NCBI RefSeq assembly: GCF_004353925.1
Contig: NZ_SMOK01000004.1
Span: 186,001-250,000 of the forward strand
Direction of reading: 5' to 3'
DNA: 64,000 bases
From: Pseudomonas sp. H9
Lineage (GTDB): Bacteria > Pseudomonadota > Gammaproteobacteria > Pseudomonadales > Pseudomonadaceae
Shown here in pieces: positions 44,200 through 54,807 of the stretch (position 1 is its first letter; every line of letters begins with the position of its first letter). The position numbers were made by a program, and so were the translations under genes. Under the pieces are notes generated by a model. It ran no database searches, was not told where the DNA came from, and saw only the letters and a list, made by a program, of their open reading frames with translations.

Positions 44200-44820
44200 T
44201 TACTTGGAGTAGAGCTCGACAATCAGGCTTTCGTTGATGTCGGCGGACAGGTCACTGCGAGCTGGAACGTTCTTGAAAACGCCCGACTTCTTGGCAGCAT
44301 CCACATCTACCCACTCAACGCGGCCACGCTGGGCGCACAGTTCAAGGGCTTGAACAATGCGCAGCTGGTTCAGCGACTTCTCGCGAACTGCGACCACGTC
44401 ACCCGGACGAACTTGGTAGGACGGAATGTTTACAGTCTTGCCGTTAACGCTGATCGCTTTGTGCGAAACCAGCTGACGGGATTCAGCACGAGTAGCGCCG
44501 AAGCCCATACGATAAACGACGTTATCCAGACGGCATTCGAGCAGTTGCAGCAGGTTTTCGCCAGTAGCGCCCTTGGAGGCAGCTGCTTGCTTGTAGTAAC
44601 CGCTGAACTGACGCTCGAGAACGCCATAGATGCGACGTACTTTTTGCTTCTCACGCAGCTGGGTGCCGTAGTCGGACTGACGGCCACGGCGCTGACCGTG
44701 GATACCTGGGGCTGCTTCGATGTTGCACTTCGATTCCAGAGCGCGAACGCCGCTCTTCAGGAACAGATCGGTGCCTTCACGACGAGACAGTTTGCATTTT
44801 GGACCAATGTAACGTGCCAT
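44200..44820 (-). CDS. rpsD: 30S ribosomal protein S4
   Basis: The 206-residue S4 has the N-terminal [20 protein letters not shown] and an S4 RNA-binding fold ([20 protein letters not shown]). It is without the zinc cysteine cluster of some S4 proteins. In enterobacteria S4 represses the alpha operon by binding its leader; whether it does so here is not visible. Confidence 0.98.
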   Translation of the reverse strand: MARYIGPKCKLSRREGTDLFLKSGVRALESKCNIEAAPGIHGQRRGRQSDYGTQLREKQKVRRIYGVLERQFSGYYKQAAASKGATGENLLQLLECRLDNVVYRMGFGATRAESRQLVSHKAISVNGKTVNIPSYQVRPGDVVAVREKSLNQLRIVQALELCAQRGRVEWVDVDAAKKSGVFKNVPARSDLSADINESLIVELYSK

Positions 44821-44835
44821 TTATCTGTCTCCTGA

Positions 44836-45225
44836 TTACACGCGGCGCTTCTTCGGCGGACGGCACCCGTTGTGCGGGATTGGCGTCACGTCGGTGATGC
44901 TGGCGATCTTATAGCCACAACCGTTCAGAGCGCGAACAGCGGACTCACGACCTGGACCTGGACCCTTGACGTTAACGTCGAGGTTCTTCAGACCATATTC
45001 CAGCGCAGCTTGACCAGCACGCTCAGCAGCTACTTGAGCAGCGAACGGGGTGGACTTGCGGGAACCGCGGAAACCCGAACCGCCGGAGGTAGCCCAGGAC
45101 AGAGCGTTACCTTGACGATCGGTGATGGTCACGATGGTGTTGTTAAAAGACGCATGGATGTGGGCGATGCCATCAACCACTGTCTTTTTGACTTTTTTAC
45201 GAGGACGAGCAGCAGGTTTTGCCAT
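44836..45225 (-). CDS. rpsK: 30S ribosomal protein S11
   Basis: The 129-residue S11 carries a basic N-terminus ([15 protein letters not shown]), [17 protein letters not shown] and the C-terminal [15 protein letters not shown]. It lies on the 30S platform near the mRNA exit. It is 15 bp from rpsD and 30 bp from rpsM. Confidence 0.98.
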   Translation of the reverse strand: MAKPAARPRKKVKKTVVDGIAHIHASFNNTIVTITDRQGNALSWATSGGSGFRGSRKSTPFAAQVAAERAGQAALEYGLKNLDVNVKGPGPGRESAVRALNGCGYKIASITDVTPIPHNGCRPPKKRRV

Positions 45226-45255
45226 TTCTAAATTCCTGTCGATTCGCTGGTGCGA

Positions 45256-45612
45256 TTACTTGCGGATCGGCTTACGCGGACCTTTACGGGTACGCGCGTT
45301 GGTCTTGGTACGCTGACCGCGTACTGGCAGACCCCGACGATGACGCAGGCCGCGGTAGCAACCCAGGTCCATCAAACGCTTGATTTTCATGTTGATGTCA
45401 CGACGCAGATCACCTTCGGTGATGTACTTCGCAACTTCAGTACGCAGCGATTCAACCTGCTCGTCGCTCAGATCCTTGATCTTTGCGGCTGGGTTGACCC
45501 CAGTAGCTACGCAGATATTCTGCGCAGTAGTGCGACCAACACCATAGATGTAGGTCAGCGAGATAACAGTATGCTTGTTATCTGGAATGTTGACGCCTGC
45601 AATACGGGCCAT
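45256..45612 (-). CDS. rpsM: 30S ribosomal protein S13
   Basis: The 118-residue S13 ([21 protein letters not shown]-terminal [20 protein letters not shown]) is in the 30S head and contacts S19 and P-site tRNA. It is the first gene of the alpha group, separated from rpmJ by 131 bp that hold a strong hairpin. Confidence 0.98.
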   Translation of the reverse strand: MARIAGVNIPDNKHTVISLTYIYGVGRTTAQNICVATGVNPAAKIKDLSDEQVESLRTEVAKYITEGDLRRDINMKIKRLMDLGCYRGLRHRRGLPVRGQRTKTNARTRKGPRKPIRK

Positions 45613-45698
45613 TCAGTGGGACTCCAATTGACAGCTACCTACGCCCCGGAAGCCAAGAAATAGGGCGCGAGATAATATCGCTGTAGAAACAATTAATC

Positions 45699-45726
45699 AA
45701 CCCAGCAGCACACTAGCTGCTGGGTT
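45699..45726 (-). terminator. Terminator-like hairpin between rpmJ and rpsM
   Basis: AACCCAGCAGC and GCTGCTGGGTT make a perfect 11-bp stem over a 6-nt loop. The tail on the minus strand (GATTAATTG) is only partly T-rich, so partial termination or processing at the spc/alpha boundary is likely. Confidence 0.6.
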
Positions 45727-45743
45727 TGAAGCGCAGATCACAC

Positions 45744-45860
45744 TCAGCCTTGGCGCTGCTTGTGACGTGGTTCCGCACTGCAAATTACTCGAACAACACC
45801 TTCGCGGCGAATAATTTTGCAGTTACGGCACAGCTTTTTCACCGATGCACGAACTTTCAT
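45744..45860 (-). CDS. rpmJ: 50S ribosomal protein L36
   Basis: This 38-residue L36 ([20 protein letters not shown]...) retains the zinc-ribbon ligands Cys11, Cys14, Cys27 and a His near residue 32, so it is the zinc-binding C+ form. It lies 28 bp after secY, as usual at the end of the spc operon. Confidence 0.97.
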
Positions 45861-45888
45861 CACCAACTCCTCGAACCTTAAGGGTCTC

Positions 45889-47220
45889 TCAGCGCAGCAG
45901 ACCGCTGCCACCGTAGCCTTTCAGGTTGGCTTTCTTCATCAGGGATTCGTACTGGTGCGAAACGAGGTGCGATTGTACTTGGGACATGAAGTCCATCACA
46001 ACCACTACCACAATCAGCAACGAGGTCCCGCCAAGGTAGAACGGAACGTTTGCAGCAACCACCAGGAACTGGGGAAGCAGGCAGACGGCCGTCATATAAA
46101 GAGCACCGAACATGGTCAAGCGGGTCAGAACGCCATCAATGTAGCGCGCCGACTGCTCACCTGGACGGATGCCCGGAATAAAGGCACCGGACTTCTTCAG
46201 GTTCTCCGCTACGTCTTTCGGATTGAACATCAACGCCGTATAGAAGAAGCAGAAGAAAATGATCCCTGCACTAAACAGCAGAATATTCAACGGCTGACCA
46301 GGAGCGATCGACTGCGAGATGTCCTGCAACCAGCCCATACCTTCGGACTGACCGAACCAGGCACCCAGCGAAGCCGGGAACAGCAAGATGCTGCTCGCGA
46401 AAATGGCAGGGATAACACCCGCCATGTTCACTTTCAGCGGCAAGTGGCTGGTCTGCGCAGCAAAAACCTTGCGGCCCTGCTGACGCTTGGCGTAGTGAAC
46501 GGCGATTCGACGCTGACCACGCTCAATGAACACCACAAAACCGATAATCGCGACTGCCAGCAAACCGATAGCGACCAGAGCGAAAATGTTGATATCGCCT
46601 GTACGCGCAGACTCGAAAGACTGCCCGATTGCTCTCGGAAGACCGGCGACGATACCTGCGAAGATCAACATCGAGATACCGTTGCCTACACCGCGCTCAG
46701 TGATCTGCTCACCCAGCCACATCATGAACATTGCGCCAGCCACAAACGTGGAGACCGCAACGAAATGGAAGCCAAAGTCAGCAGAAAACGCCACGCCCTG
46801 ACCAGCCAGGCCAATGGACATGCCAATGGCCTGGACCAGCGCCAGGACTACGGTGCCGTAGCGGGTGTACTGGCTGATCTTGCGACGGCCAGCTTCACCT
46901 TCCTTCTTCAACTGCTCCAGCTGCGGGCTGACGGCGGTCATCAGTTGCATGATGATCGATGCCGAGATGTACGGCATGATCCCCAATGCAAAGATGCTCA
47001 TCCGTTCCAGCGCGCCGCCGGAAAACATGTTGAACAAGCTAAGAATGGTCCCCTCATTCTGTCGAAACAGTTCCGCCAGCCGGTCCGGGTTGATACCTGG
47101 AACTGGGATGTGTGCGCCTATCCGATAGACGATGATCGCCAGAAACAGAAAACGCAGACGAGCCCAAAGTTCAGACATCCCGCCTTTGCCGAGCGAAGAG
47201 AGAGCACCTTGCTTAGCCAT
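45889..47220 (-). CDS. secY: Preprotein translocase subunit SecY
   Basis: The 443-residue channel protein has ten membrane segments, the plug-region motif [20 protein letters not shown] and the cytoplasmic loop [20 protein letters not shown]. With SecE and SecG it forms the Sec channel used by exported proteins, including the DUF1329 proteins of this window. It starts directly after the rplO stop codon. Confidence 0.98.
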
Positions 47221-47655
47221 TTATTCCTCGAACTTGCCGCCAGCTGCTTCGATAGCCGCACGCGCACCTTTGGTGGCTGCGATACCCTTGATGGTGACTG
47301 CGCGAGTAACTTCGCCCGACAGCATGATTTTCACGCGCTGTACGTTCTGGTTAATCACGTTGGCATCCTTCAGGGATTGCACGGTGACAACGTCGCCTTC
47401 CACTTTGGCCAGCTCGGACAGACGCACTTCAGCGCGGTCCATGGCTTTCAGGGAAACGAAGCCGAACTTCGGCAGACGACGGTGCAGCGGCTGTTGACCG
47501 CCTTCAAAGCCTGGAGCAATGGTGCCACCGGAGCGGGAGGTTTGACCTTTGTGACCACGGCCACCAGTCTTACCCAAACCACTACCGATACCACGACCCG
47601 GACGATGCTTCTCGCGACGGGAACCCGGCGCTGGACTCAGATCATTGAGTTTCAT
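47221..47655 (-). CDS. rplO: 50S ribosomal protein L15
   Basis: The 144-residue L15 has the Gly/Arg-rich N-terminus ([20 protein letters not shown]) that threads into 23S rRNA and a globular C-terminal domain. It abuts secY without a spacer, suggesting coupled translation. Confidence 0.98.
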   Translation of the reverse strand: MKLNDLSPAPGSRREKHRPGRGIGSGLGKTGGRGHKGQTSRSGGTIAPGFEGGQQPLHRRLPKFGFVSLKAMDRAEVRLSELAKVEGDVVTVQSLKDANVINQNVQRVKIMLSGEVTRAVTIKGIAATKGARAAIEAAGGKFEE

Positions 47656-47658
47656 CGA

Positions 47659-47835
47659 TTAACCCTCGACGCGCAGCATGTAGTAAGCCTTGTTGATCAT
47701 CCCGCGGTTCTCGGGAGTATCTTGGACTTCTACAGTGTGACCGATGCGGCGCAGACCCAGACCCTTAACACACAGTTTGTGGTTAGGGAGACGGCCGGCG
47801 GTGCTTTTGATCAGCGTTACTTTAACGGTAGCCAT
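47659..47835 (-). CDS. rpmD: 50S ribosomal protein L30
   Basis: This 58-residue L30 reads [20 protein letters not shown] and ends YYMLRVEG. It is the short bacterial L30, encoded between rpsE (2-bp gap) and rplO (3-bp gap). Confidence 0.97.
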   Translation of the reverse strand: MATVKVTLIKSTAGRLPNHKLCVKGLGLRRIGHTVEVQDTPENRGMINKAYYMLRVEG

Positions 47836-47837
47836 GA

Positions 47838-48338
47838 TCAGCGGATCTCCTCAACGCTCTTGCCGCGCTTGGCAGCAATGGATTCAGGAGATTGCATAGC
47901 CTTCAGACCCTTGAAAGTGGCGTGAACCACGTTTACTGGGTTGGTCGAGCCATAGCACTTGGCCAGGACGTTCTGAACGCCAGCAACTTCCAGGACGGCA
48001 CGCATTGCGCCACCGGCGATGATACCGGTACCTTCAGAGGCAGGCTGCATGTACACCTTCGACGCGCCATGGGCGGACTTGGTGGCGTACTGCAGAGTGG
48101 TGCCGTTCAGGTCTACCTGAATCATGTTGCGGCGAGCAGCTTCCATAGCTTTCTGGATCGCAGCAGGTACTTCGCGCGATTTGCCACGGCCGAAACCAAC
48201 ACGACCTTTACCATCACCAACCACGGTCAACGCGGTGAAAGTGAAGATACGGCCGCCTTTTACGGTTTTGGCAACGCGGTTAACTTGAACCAGCTTCTCG
48301 ATGTAGCCTTCGTCGCGCTTTTGATCGTTATTTGCCAT
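47838..48338 (-). CDS. rpsE: 30S ribosomal protein S5
   Basis: The 166-residue S5 contains the double-stranded RNA-binding-like N-terminal domain ([20 protein letters not shown]) and the [20 protein letters not shown] helix. It contributes to decoding accuracy and the mRNA entry site. The spectinomycin loop ([11 protein letters not shown]) looks normal. Confidence 0.98.
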   Translation of the reverse strand: MANNDQKRDEGYIEKLVQVNRVAKTVKGGRIFTFTALTVVGDGKGRVGFGRGKSREVPAAIQKAMEAARRNMIQVDLNGTTLQYATKSAHGASKVYMQPASEGTGIIAGGAMRAVLEVAGVQNVLAKCYGSTNPVNVVHATFKGLKAMQSPESIAAKRGKSVEEIR

Positions 48339-48341
48339 AAC

Positions 48342-48692
48342 TTAGAACTCCAGCCCGCCTTCACGAGCAGCATCAGCCAGCGCCTTGACGCGGCCGTGGT
48401 ACTTGAAGCCGGAACGGTCAAAGGCAACTTGAGATACACCGGCGGCTTTCGCACGCTCAGCTACCAGCTTGCCAACCTTAGTGGCCGCGTCGATGTTGCC
48501 GGTGGCGCCATCACGCAGTTCTTTGTCCAAAGTCGAGGCGCTGGCCAGGACTTTGCTGCCGTCGGCCGAAAGGACCTGGGCGTAGATGTGCTGCGAGGAG
48601 CGGAACACGCAGAGACGCACGACTTCGAGTTCGTGCATTTTCAGGCGTGCTTTGCGAGCGCGACGCAGTCGAGTAACTTTTTTGTCGGTCAT
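48342..48692 (-). CDS. rplR: 50S ribosomal protein L18
   Basis: The 116-residue L18 carries the basic N-terminus ([20 protein letters not shown]) and the 5S rRNA-binding fold ending in [18 protein letters not shown]. It lies between rplF and rpsE. Confidence 0.98.
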   Translation of the reverse strand: MTDKKVTRLRRARKARLKMHELEVVRLCVFRSSQHIYAQVLSADGSKVLASASTLDKELRDGATGNIDAATKVGKLVAERAKAAGVSQVAFDRSGFKYHGRVKALADAAREGGLEF

Positions 48693-48702
48693 TTGCTAGG
48701 CC

Positions 48703-49236
48703 CTACTTCTTCTTGGCTTCTTTACGACGGACGACTTCGTCCGCGTAACGCACACCCTTGCCTTTGTACGGCTCTGGTGGACGGAAACCGCGGATTTCAG
48801 CGGCCACCTGACCTACCAGCTGCTTGTCGATACCTTTGATCAGGATATCGGTCTGGCTTGGGGTCTCAGCGGTGATACCGGCCGGCAGTTCGTAATCCAC
48901 TGGATGCGAGAAGCCGAGTGCCAGGTTCAGCACGGTGCCTTTGGCTTGTGCTTTGTAACCAACACCGACCAGCTGGAGCTTGCGCTCGAAGCCTTGGCTT
49001 ACGCCTTGGACCATGTTGTTAACCAGAGCACGGGTGGTACCGGCCATAGCGCGGGTTTGTTGATCGCCGTTGCGAGCAGCAAAACGCAGCTCACCAGCTT
49101 CTTCAACTACTTCTACGGACGAGTGAACGTTCAGTTCGAGAGTGCCCTTGGCACCCTTCACCGAAAGCTGTTGGCCGACGAATTTGACTTCGACACCGGC
49201 TGGCAGCTTAACGGGGTTCTTAGCGACGCGAGACAT
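48703..49236 (-). CDS. rplF: 50S ribosomal protein L6
   Basis: The 177-residue L6 has two similar domains and the C-terminal signature [20 protein letters not shown]. It is near the factor-binding site of the 50S subunit. It is 12 bp from rpsH. Confidence 0.98.
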   Translation of the reverse strand: MSRVAKNPVKLPAGVEVKFVGQQLSVKGAKGTLELNVHSSVEVVEEAGELRFAARNGDQQTRAMAGTTRALVNNMVQGVSQGFERKLQLVGVGYKAQAKGTVLNLALGFSHPVDYELPAGITAETPSQTDILIKGIDKQLVGQVAAEIRGFRPPEPYKGKGVRYADEVVRRKEAKKK

Positions 49237-49248
49237 GCTTATCCCCCC

Positions 49249-49641
49249 TTAGAACACTGTGCAGAGAACTTCGCCGCCGACACCGGCAGCGCGCGCAGCA
49301 CGATCAGTCATCACACCTTTGTTGGTGGAGACGATAGACACGCCCAGACCGCCACGTACTTTCGGCAGATCTTCGACGGACTTGTACTGACGCAGGCCTG
49401 GACGACTTACGCGCTTGACTTCTTCGATGACCGGACGGCCTTCGAAGTATTTCAGCTCGATGGAAAGCGATGGCTTGACTTCGCTGCTAACTTGGTAGCC
49501 AGCGATGTAACCTTCGTCTTTCAGAACTTTGGCGACCGCAACCTTCAGAGTCGAAGAAGGCATGCTTACGACGGACTTTTCAGCCATCTGGGCATTACGG
49601 ATGCGAGTTAGCATGTCCGCTAACGGGTCCTGCATACTCAT
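49249..49641 (-). CDS. rpsH: 30S ribosomal protein S8
   Basis: The 130-residue S8 ([21 protein letters not shown]-terminal [20 protein letters not shown]) binds helix 21 of 16S rRNA. In enterobacteria it is the translational repressor of the spc operon. Here a 208-bp gap with two hairpins lies between rpsN and this gene. Confidence 0.98.
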   Translation of the reverse strand: MSMQDPLADMLTRIRNAQMAEKSVVSMPSSTLKVAVAKVLKDEGYIAGYQVSSEVKPSLSIELKYFEGRPVIEEVKRVSRPGLRQYKSVEDLPKVRGGLGVSIVSTNKGVMTDRAARAAGVGGEVLCTVF

Positions 49642-49709
49642 GGGCTAGACGCTCCTGATACAAGAAAAATTAGCCTCTCGGCTACTACAGTCCCCCGAAC
49701 GGCCAGGTC

Positions 49710-49734
49710 AAAAAACCCGGGCTCAGGAGAGCCG
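49710..49734 (-). terminator. Intrinsic terminator-like hairpin between rpsN and rpsH
   Basis: On the minus strand CCGGCTCTCCTGAGCCCGG folds into a stem with a one-base bulge (49716-49734), followed directly by TTTTTT (49715-49710). This is a canonical terminator layout inside the spc gene order. Confidence 0.65.
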
Positions 49735-49756
49735 GTCATTCTAGACAGATACCAGA

Positions 49757-49790
49757 AACGAAACAAGCCCCAGTAGGGGCTTGTTTCGTT
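49757..49790. other. Long perfect hairpin between rpsN and rpsH
   Basis: A perfect 15-bp stem (arms 49757-49771 and 49776-49790; arm sequence AACGAAACAAGCCCC) has a 4-nt loop. Only a short T-containing tail follows on the minus strand. It precedes the terminator-like hairpin at 49710-49734 on the transcript. Confidence 0.7.
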
Positions 49791-49849
49791 GCAAAGTCAC
49801 CGGTGGTCGGAAGATTGCTCCTCCGCCACCTGGACGCTGCCGGTACGTC

Positions 49850-50155
49850 TTACCAGCTGGCTTTAACCAGACCTGGAACGTCACCGCGCATTGCTGCTTC
49901 ACGCAGCTTGTTACGGCCGAGGCCGAACTTGCGGTAAACGCCGTGTGGACGACCGGTGATGCGGCAGCGGTTACGCAGGCGCGAGGCGCTAGCGTCACGT
50001 GGCTGCTTCTGCAGAGCTACAACAGCGGCAAAACGCTCTTCTGGAGTTGCTTCCAGGTTAACGATGGTCGCTTTCAGCTCGGCACGCTTCTTGGCGTACT
50101 TGGCAACAGTGAGCTGACGCTTCAGCTCACGGTTTTTCATGCTCTTCTTGGCCAT
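49850..50155 (-). CDS. rpsN: 30S ribosomal protein S14
   Basis: This 101-residue S14 starts at [14 protein letters not shown] (ATG at 50155). The long form lacks CXXC zinc motifs, so it is the zinc-independent C- type. It ends [18 protein letters not shown]. It follows rplE by 13 bp. Confidence 0.98.
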   Translation of the reverse strand: MAKKSMKNRELKRQLTVAKYAKKRAELKATIVNLEATPEERFAAVVALQKQPRDASASRLRNRCRITGRPHGVYRKFGLGRNKLREAAMRGDVPGLVKASW

Positions 50156-50168
50156 TTTCCTACTCCAA

Positions 50169-50708
50169 TCAGTTGCGGAACGGGAATTTGAAAGCACGCA
50201 GCAGTGCGCGGCCTTCGTCATCGTTCTTAGCAGTGGTGGTCAGGGTAATGTCCAGACCGCGCAGAGCATCGATCTTGTCGTAGTCGATTTCCGGGAAGAT
50301 GATCTGCTCTTTGACACCCATGCTGTAGTTGCCACGACCATCGAAGGACTTGGCATTCAGGCCGCGGAAGTCGCGAACCCGAGGCAGGGAGATCGCCAGC
50401 AGGCGGTCCAGGAATTCGTACATACGATCACGGCGCAGAGTAACTTTAACGCCGATCGGCCAGCCCTCACGGACTTTGAAGCCCGCGATGGATTTCCGAG
50501 CGAAAGTCACAACGGCTTTTTGACCGGTGATCTTTTCCAGGTCAGCAACAGCGTGCTCGATGACTTTTTTGTCGCCGACAGCTTCGCCCAGACCCATGTT
50601 CAGGGTGATCTTGGTAACGCGCGGAACTTCCATCACGTTCGCCAGCTTAAGTTCTTCCTTAAGCTTCGGAGCAATTTCCTTCCGGTAAATCTCTTTCAGT
50701 CGTGCCAT
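50169..50708 (-). CDS. rplE: 50S ribosomal protein L5
   Basis: The 179-residue L5 ([40 protein letters not shown]) binds 5S rRNA and touches the P-site tRNA and S13. In enterobacteria the S8 repressor site overlaps the start of this gene; I could not confirm such a structure here. Confidence 0.98.
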   Translation of the reverse strand: MARLKEIYRKEIAPKLKEELKLANVMEVPRVTKITLNMGLGEAVGDKKVIEHAVADLEKITGQKAVVTFARKSIAGFKVREGWPIGVKVTLRRDRMYEFLDRLLAISLPRVRDFRGLNAKSFDGRGNYSMGVKEQIIFPEIDYDKIDALRGLDITLTTTAKNDDEGRALLRAFKFPFRN

Positions 50709-50728
50709 GGTCTTCTACCTAGCAGTGT

Positions 50729-51043
50729 TCAAGCATCAACCGCTTTTTGGGTCGACTTGAAGACACGAATTTTCTTGCCGTCTTCTACTTTGAAACCAAC
50801 GCGGTCAGCCTTGTTGGTTTCGCCGTTGAAAATGGCGACGTTGGAAGCGTGCAGTGGCGCTTCTTTCTCGACGATACCGCCTTGTACGCCCGACATCGGG
50901 TTAGGCTTGGTATGACGCTTCACCAGGTTGATCCCACCAACGACCAGACGGTCGTCAGCGAGAACCTTGAGCACCTTACCGCGCTTACCTTTGTCTTTGC
51001 CGGCGATCACGATGATCTCGTCGTCACGACGAATCTTTTGCAT
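50729..51043 (-). CDS. rplX: 50S ribosomal protein L24
   Basis: The 104-residue L24 has a KOW motif near the N-terminus ([20 protein letters not shown]). It acts as an assembly initiator of the 50S subunit, near the exit tunnel. It lies 11 bp from rplN. Confidence 0.98.
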   Translation of the reverse strand: MQKIRRDDEIIVIAGKDKGKRGKVLKVLADDRLVVGGINLVKRHTKPNPMSGVQGGIVEKEAPLHASNVAIFNGETNKADRVGFKVEDGKKIRVFKSTQKAVDA

Positions 51044-51054
51044 GTCGGATCTCC

Positions 51055-51423
51055 TTACAGCACTTCTGGGGCGAGCGAGACGATCTTCATGAACTTCTCG
51101 GTACGAAGTTCACGGGTCACTGGCCCAAAGATACGGGTGCCGATCGGCTCTTGCTTGTTGTTCAGCAGAACAGCAGCGTTGCCATCAAAGCGGATGATGG
51201 AGCCGTCAGCACGACGGACACCGTGGCGAGTGCGGACTACAACAGCAGTCATCACTTGGCCTTTCTTCACTTTACCGCGAGGAATTGCTTCCTTAACGGT
51301 TACCTTGATGATGTCACCGATACCGGCGTAACGGCGGTGAGAACCGCCGAGCACCTTGATGCACATGACGCGACGAGCGCCGCTGTTATCGGCCACATCG
51401 AGCATGGATTGAGTCTGAATCAT
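51055..51423 (-). CDS. rplN: 50S ribosomal protein L14
   Basis: The 122-residue L14 ([20 protein letters not shown]; ending [14 protein letters not shown]) forms part of the 30S/50S interface and the binding surface for silencing factor RsfS. It is the first gene of the classical spc operon; the gap to rpsQ is 23 bp and no strong promoter is evident there. Confidence 0.98.
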   Translation of the reverse strand: MIQTQSMLDVADNSGARRVMCIKVLGGSHRRYAGIGDIIKVTVKEAIPRGKVKKGQVMTAVVVRTRHGVRRADGSIIRFDGNAAVLLNNKQEPIGTRIFGPVTRELRTEKFMKIVSLAPEVL

Positions 51424-51446
51424 AAAATTTCTCCGACCCTTAGCCC

Positions 51447-51713
51447 TTAGACTTCAACAGCGCGTTCGAGAACTTCAACCAGTGCCCAGGACTTGGTCTT
51501 GGCCAGCGGACGGGTCTCACGGATGGAGACCTTGTCGCCGATATGGCACTGATTGGTTTCGTCGTGCGCGTGCAGCTTAGTCGAACGCTTAACGTATTTA
51601 CCGTAGATCGGGTGCTTTACGCGACGCTCGATCAATACGGTGATGGTTTTGTCCATCTTGTCGCTGACAACACGGCCAGTCAGCGTACGGACAGTTTTTT
51701 CAACTTCAGCCAT
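51447..51713 (-). CDS. rpsQ: 30S ribosomal protein S17
   Basis: The 88-residue OB-fold protein S17 ([40 protein letters not shown]) is a primary 16S rRNA binder. It is the last gene of the S10 gene order, 2 bp after rpmC. Confidence 0.98.
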   Translation of the reverse strand: MAEVEKTVRTLTGRVVSDKMDKTITVLIERRVKHPIYGKYVKRSTKLHAHDETNQCHIGDKVSIRETRPLAKTKSWALVEVLERAVEV

Positions 51714-51715
51714 GA

Positions 51716-51907
51716 TTACTTACCTGCCTGCTGGTTGAGCACAGTTTTCACGCGAGCGATGTCACGCTTAACTTGCGAGAGCAGGTGCGACTGCCCCAAC
51801 TGGCCAGTTGCTTTCTGCATACGCAGATTGAACTGGTCGCGCAGCAAGCCGAGCAGTTGCTCATTCAGTTGCTGTGCGGATTTTTCACGAAGTTCATTCG
51901 CTTTCAT
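51716..51907 (-). CDS. rpmC: 50S ribosomal protein L29
   Basis: The 63-residue L29 ([20 protein letters not shown]) is a two-helix protein at the tunnel exit, part of the docking site for SRP and trigger factor. Its ATG overlaps the rplP stop codon in TGATG. Confidence 0.97.
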
Positions 51908-52320
51908 CACATCACCGTCCGCTTAACAAAGGAGGTGGCGAGAGGCAGCTTTGCAGCGGCCAGGGCGAAAGCTTCGCGCGCCAGCTCTTCAGAAACACCC
52001 TCGATCTCGTACAGGACTTTACCTGGCTGGATCTGGGCAACCCAGTACTCCACGGAACCCTTACCTTTACCCATCCGCACTTCGAGAGGCTTCTTGGAGA
52101 TCGGCTTGTCCGGGAACACACGGATCCAGATTTTACCGCCACGTTTTACGTGACGAGTCAGAGCACGACGTGCCGACTCAATCTGGCGAGCGGTGAGACG
52201 ACCGCGAGCAACAGCTTTCAGGGCGAATTCGCCGAAGCTGACCTTGCTACCGCGCAGTGCCAGACCACGGTTGTGGCCAGTCATCTGCTTGCGGAATTTT
52301 GTACGCTTTGGTTGCAACAT
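51907..52320 (-). CDS. rplP: 50S ribosomal protein L16
   Basis: The 137-residue L16 ([40 protein letters not shown]) helps shape the A-site tRNA binding region. The Arg in the [16 protein letters not shown] loop region, hydroxylated in E. coli, lies in a well-conserved segment. It is coupled to rpmC. Confidence 0.98.
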
Positions 52321-52332
52321 TTGGCGTACCCC

Positions 52333-53019
52333 TTACTTAGCAGCTTTTTTACGAGGCGCTGGTGCTTGTGGTTTCAGTTCTTCTTGGCGACCACCAATTA
52401 CTTCGCCTTTGAAGATCCAAACCTTCACACCGATCACACCGTAAGTGGTGTGAGCTTCGTAGGTGGCATAGTCGATATCGGCACGCAGGGTGTGCAGTGG
52501 CACACGACCTTCGCGATACCATTCAGTACGTGCGATTTCAGCACCGCCGAGACGACCGCTCACCTGGATCTTGATGCCTTTGGCACCAATGCGCATGGCG
52601 TTCTGTACGGCGCGCTTCATGGCGCGACGGAACATCACACGACGCTCCAGCTGCTGAGCTACGCTCTGAGCTACCAGCATACCGTCGAGTTCCGGCTTGC
52701 GGATCTCTTCGATATTGATGTGCACAGGCACACCCATTTGCTTGGTCAGGTCCTGACGCAGTTTTTCAACATCTTCACCTTTCTTCCCGATAACGATACC
52801 TGGACGAGCGGTGTGGATGGTGATGCGTGCAGTTTGAGCCGGACGATGGATATCGATACGGCTAACGGACGCGCTTTTTAGTTTGTCTTGGAGGTACTCA
52901 CGCACATTCAGATCTGCGAGCAAATAGTCCGCATAAGTCCGACCGTCTGCGTACCAGACGGAGGTGTGCTCCTTGACGATTCCCAGGCGAATGCCAGTGG
53001 GATGTACTTTCTGACCCAT
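52333..53019 (-). CDS. rpsC: 30S ribosomal protein S3
   Basis: The 228-residue S3 starts at [15 protein letters not shown] (ATG at 53019). It has a KH domain with [16 protein letters not shown] and a C-terminal domain lining the mRNA entry channel. The upstream extension of the frame to 53103 overlaps rplV and is not used. Confidence 0.98.
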   Translation of the reverse strand: MGQKVHPTGIRLGIVKEHTSVWYADGRTYADYLLADLNVREYLQDKLKSASVSRIDIHRPAQTARITIHTARPGIVIGKKGEDVEKLRQDLTKQMGVPVHINIEEIRKPELDGMLVAQSVAQQLERRVMFRRAMKRAVQNAMRIGAKGIKIQVSGRLGGAEIARTEWYREGRVPLHTLRADIDYATYEAHTTYGVIGVKVWIFKGEVIGGRQEELKPQAPAPRKKAAK

Positions 53020-53032
53020 CTGATCGACTCCG

Positions 53033-53365
53033 TTACTTGTCCGCAACCTTGACAGTGATATGGCAAGACCGCTTGACGATGCGATCAGCGCGGCCTTTGG
53101 CACGCGGCATGATACGCTTCAGCGAACGCCCTTCGTTGACGAAAACGGTGGAGACCTTCAGGTCATCAACGTCTGCGCCTTCGTTATGCTCGGCGTTGGC
53201 TACGGCCGACTCGAGGACTTTCTTCATGATTTCAGCGGCTTTTTTGCTGCTGAAGGCCAACAGGTTGAGCGCTTCGCCCACCTTCTTCCCGCGGATCTGG
53301 TCGGCGACCAAGCGGGCTTTCTGGGCGGAGATTCGAGCGCCCGACAACTTAGCGGCTACTTCCAT
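53033..53365 (-). CDS. rplV: 50S ribosomal protein L22
   Basis: The 110-residue L22 has the tunnel-lining hairpin near residues 80-95 ([20 protein letters not shown]), a site of macrolide-resistance mutations; no deletion is seen. It lies between rpsS and rpsC. Confidence 0.98.
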
Positions 53366-53376
53366 TTCCTTACCCC

Positions 53377-53652
53377 TTAACGCTTGGCTTTCTTGTCAGC
53401 CACGTGCCCACGATAGGTGCGGGTACCGGCAAACTCGCCCAGTTTATGGCCGACCATGTCTTCGTTCACGAGAACTGGGACGTGTTGACGACCGTTGTGT
53501 ACCGCGATGGTCAGACCGACCATTTGTGGCAGGATCATCGAACGGCGCGACCAGGTCTTAACTGGTTTGCGATCGTTCTTTTCCGCCGCCACTTCGATCT
53601 TCTTCAGTAGGTGAAGATCGATAAAAGGACCTTTTTTCAGAGAACGTGGCAC
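53377..53652 (-). CDS. rpsS: 30S ribosomal protein S19
   Basis: The 91-residue S19 ([40 protein letters not shown]) is in the 30S head with S13. It is 11 bp from rplV and 16 bp from rplB. Confidence 0.98.
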
Positions 53653-53668
53653 TGTCGTATCCCTCTAT

Positions 53669-54493
53669 TTACTTGCGACGACGGACGATCATGTTGTCGG
53701 TACGCTTATTACCACGAGTCTTCGCGCCCTTAGTCGGGAAGCCCCATGGCGATACCGGATGACGACCACCGGAGGTACGACCTTCACCACCACCATGTGG
53801 GTGGTCAACCGGGTTCATGGCAACACCACGAACGGTTGGGCGAACGCCACGCCAGCGTTTGGCACCGGCTTTACCCAGCGAACGCAGGCTGTGCTCGGAG
53901 TTCGAGACTTCGCCCAGGGTCGCACGGCATTCAGCCAGGACTTTACGCATTTCACCGGAGCGCAGACGCAGGGTCACATAGACACCTTCGCGAGCGATCA
54001 GCTGAGCCGAAGCACCAGCGGAACGAGCGATCTGAGCACCTTTGCCCGGCTTCAGTTCGATGCCGTGAATGGTGCTACCCACTGGGATGTTGCGCAGTTG
54101 CAGGGAGTTGCCTGGCTTGATTGGAGCCAGAGCGCCTGCGATCAGCTGGTCGCCAGCAGCAACGCCTTTAGGGGCGATGATGTAGCGGCGCTCGCCGTCT
54201 GCGTAGCACAGCAGTGCGATGTGAGCAGTACGGTTTGGATCGTATTCGATACGCTCGACAGTGGCGACGATGCCATCTTTGTCGTTGCGACGGAAATCGA
54301 CCATACGGTAATGCTGCTTATGACCACCACCTACGTGACGAGTAGTGATACGGCCATTGTTGTTACGACCACCAGACTTCGACTTCTTCTCGAGCAGCGG
54401 TGCGTGAGGAGCGCCTTTATGCAGCTCCTTGTTGACCACCTTGACCACGAAACGGCGGCCAGCGGAAGTCGGTTTGCATTTAACGATTGCCAT
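53669..54493 (-). CDS. rplB: 50S ribosomal protein L2
   Basis: The 274-residue L2 contains the conserved [20 protein letters not shown] loop, whose His is near the peptidyl transferase centre. It is needed for subunit association. The reverse complement of this and neighbouring genes is also free of stops, which explains long antisense frames here. Confidence 0.99.
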   Translation of the reverse strand: MAIVKCKPTSAGRRFVVKVVNKELHKGAPHAPLLEKKSKSGGRNNNGRITTRHVGGGHKQHYRMVDFRRNDKDGIVATVERIEYDPNRTAHIALLCYADGERRYIIAPKGVAAGDQLIAGALAPIKPGNSLQLRNIPVGSTIHGIELKPGKGAQIARSAGASAQLIAREGVYVTLRLRSGEMRKVLAECRATLGEVSNSEHSLRSLGKAGAKRWRGVRPTVRGVAMNPVDHPHGGGEGRTSGGRHPVSPWGFPTKGAKTRGNKRTDNMIVRRRK

Positions 54494-54507
54494 GATGCAC
54501 CCCTTCC

Positions 54508-54807
54508 TTACTCAGCACTGCTGCTGAAATCGAGATCTTGGCCTGGCTGAAGGGATACGATCGCCTTCTTCCAGTCATTACGCTTGCCCAGACCACGTGC
54601 GGTACGCTTGGTTTTACCCAGAACGTTAACAGTCGACACGTTTTCGACTTTTACGCCGAACAGGCCTTCGACAGCTTTCTTGATTTCCAGCTTGGTTGCA
54701 TCGGTAGCAACCTTGAATACGAACTGGCCTTTTTTCTCAGCCAGAACGGTAGCCTTCTCGGAAACGTGCGGGCCAAGGAGGACTTTAAATACGCGTTCCT
54801 GGTTCAT
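54508..54807 (-). CDS. rplW: 50S ribosomal protein L23
   Basis: The 99-residue L23 ([40 protein letters not shown]) is at the tunnel exit and docks trigger factor and SRP. Its start overlaps rplD by 4 bases. Confidence 0.98.
   Translation of the reverse strand: MNQERVFKVLLGPHVSEKATVLAEKKGQFVFKVATDATKLEIKKAVEGLFGVKVENVSTVNVLGKTKRTARGLGKRNDWKKAIVSLQPGQDLDFSSSAE

Noticed and set aside
45817..47925. A 702-residue plus-strand frame opposite secY, rplO and rpmD
   Set aside because: It is antisense to three conserved genes, with no ribosome-binding site or recognisable domain.
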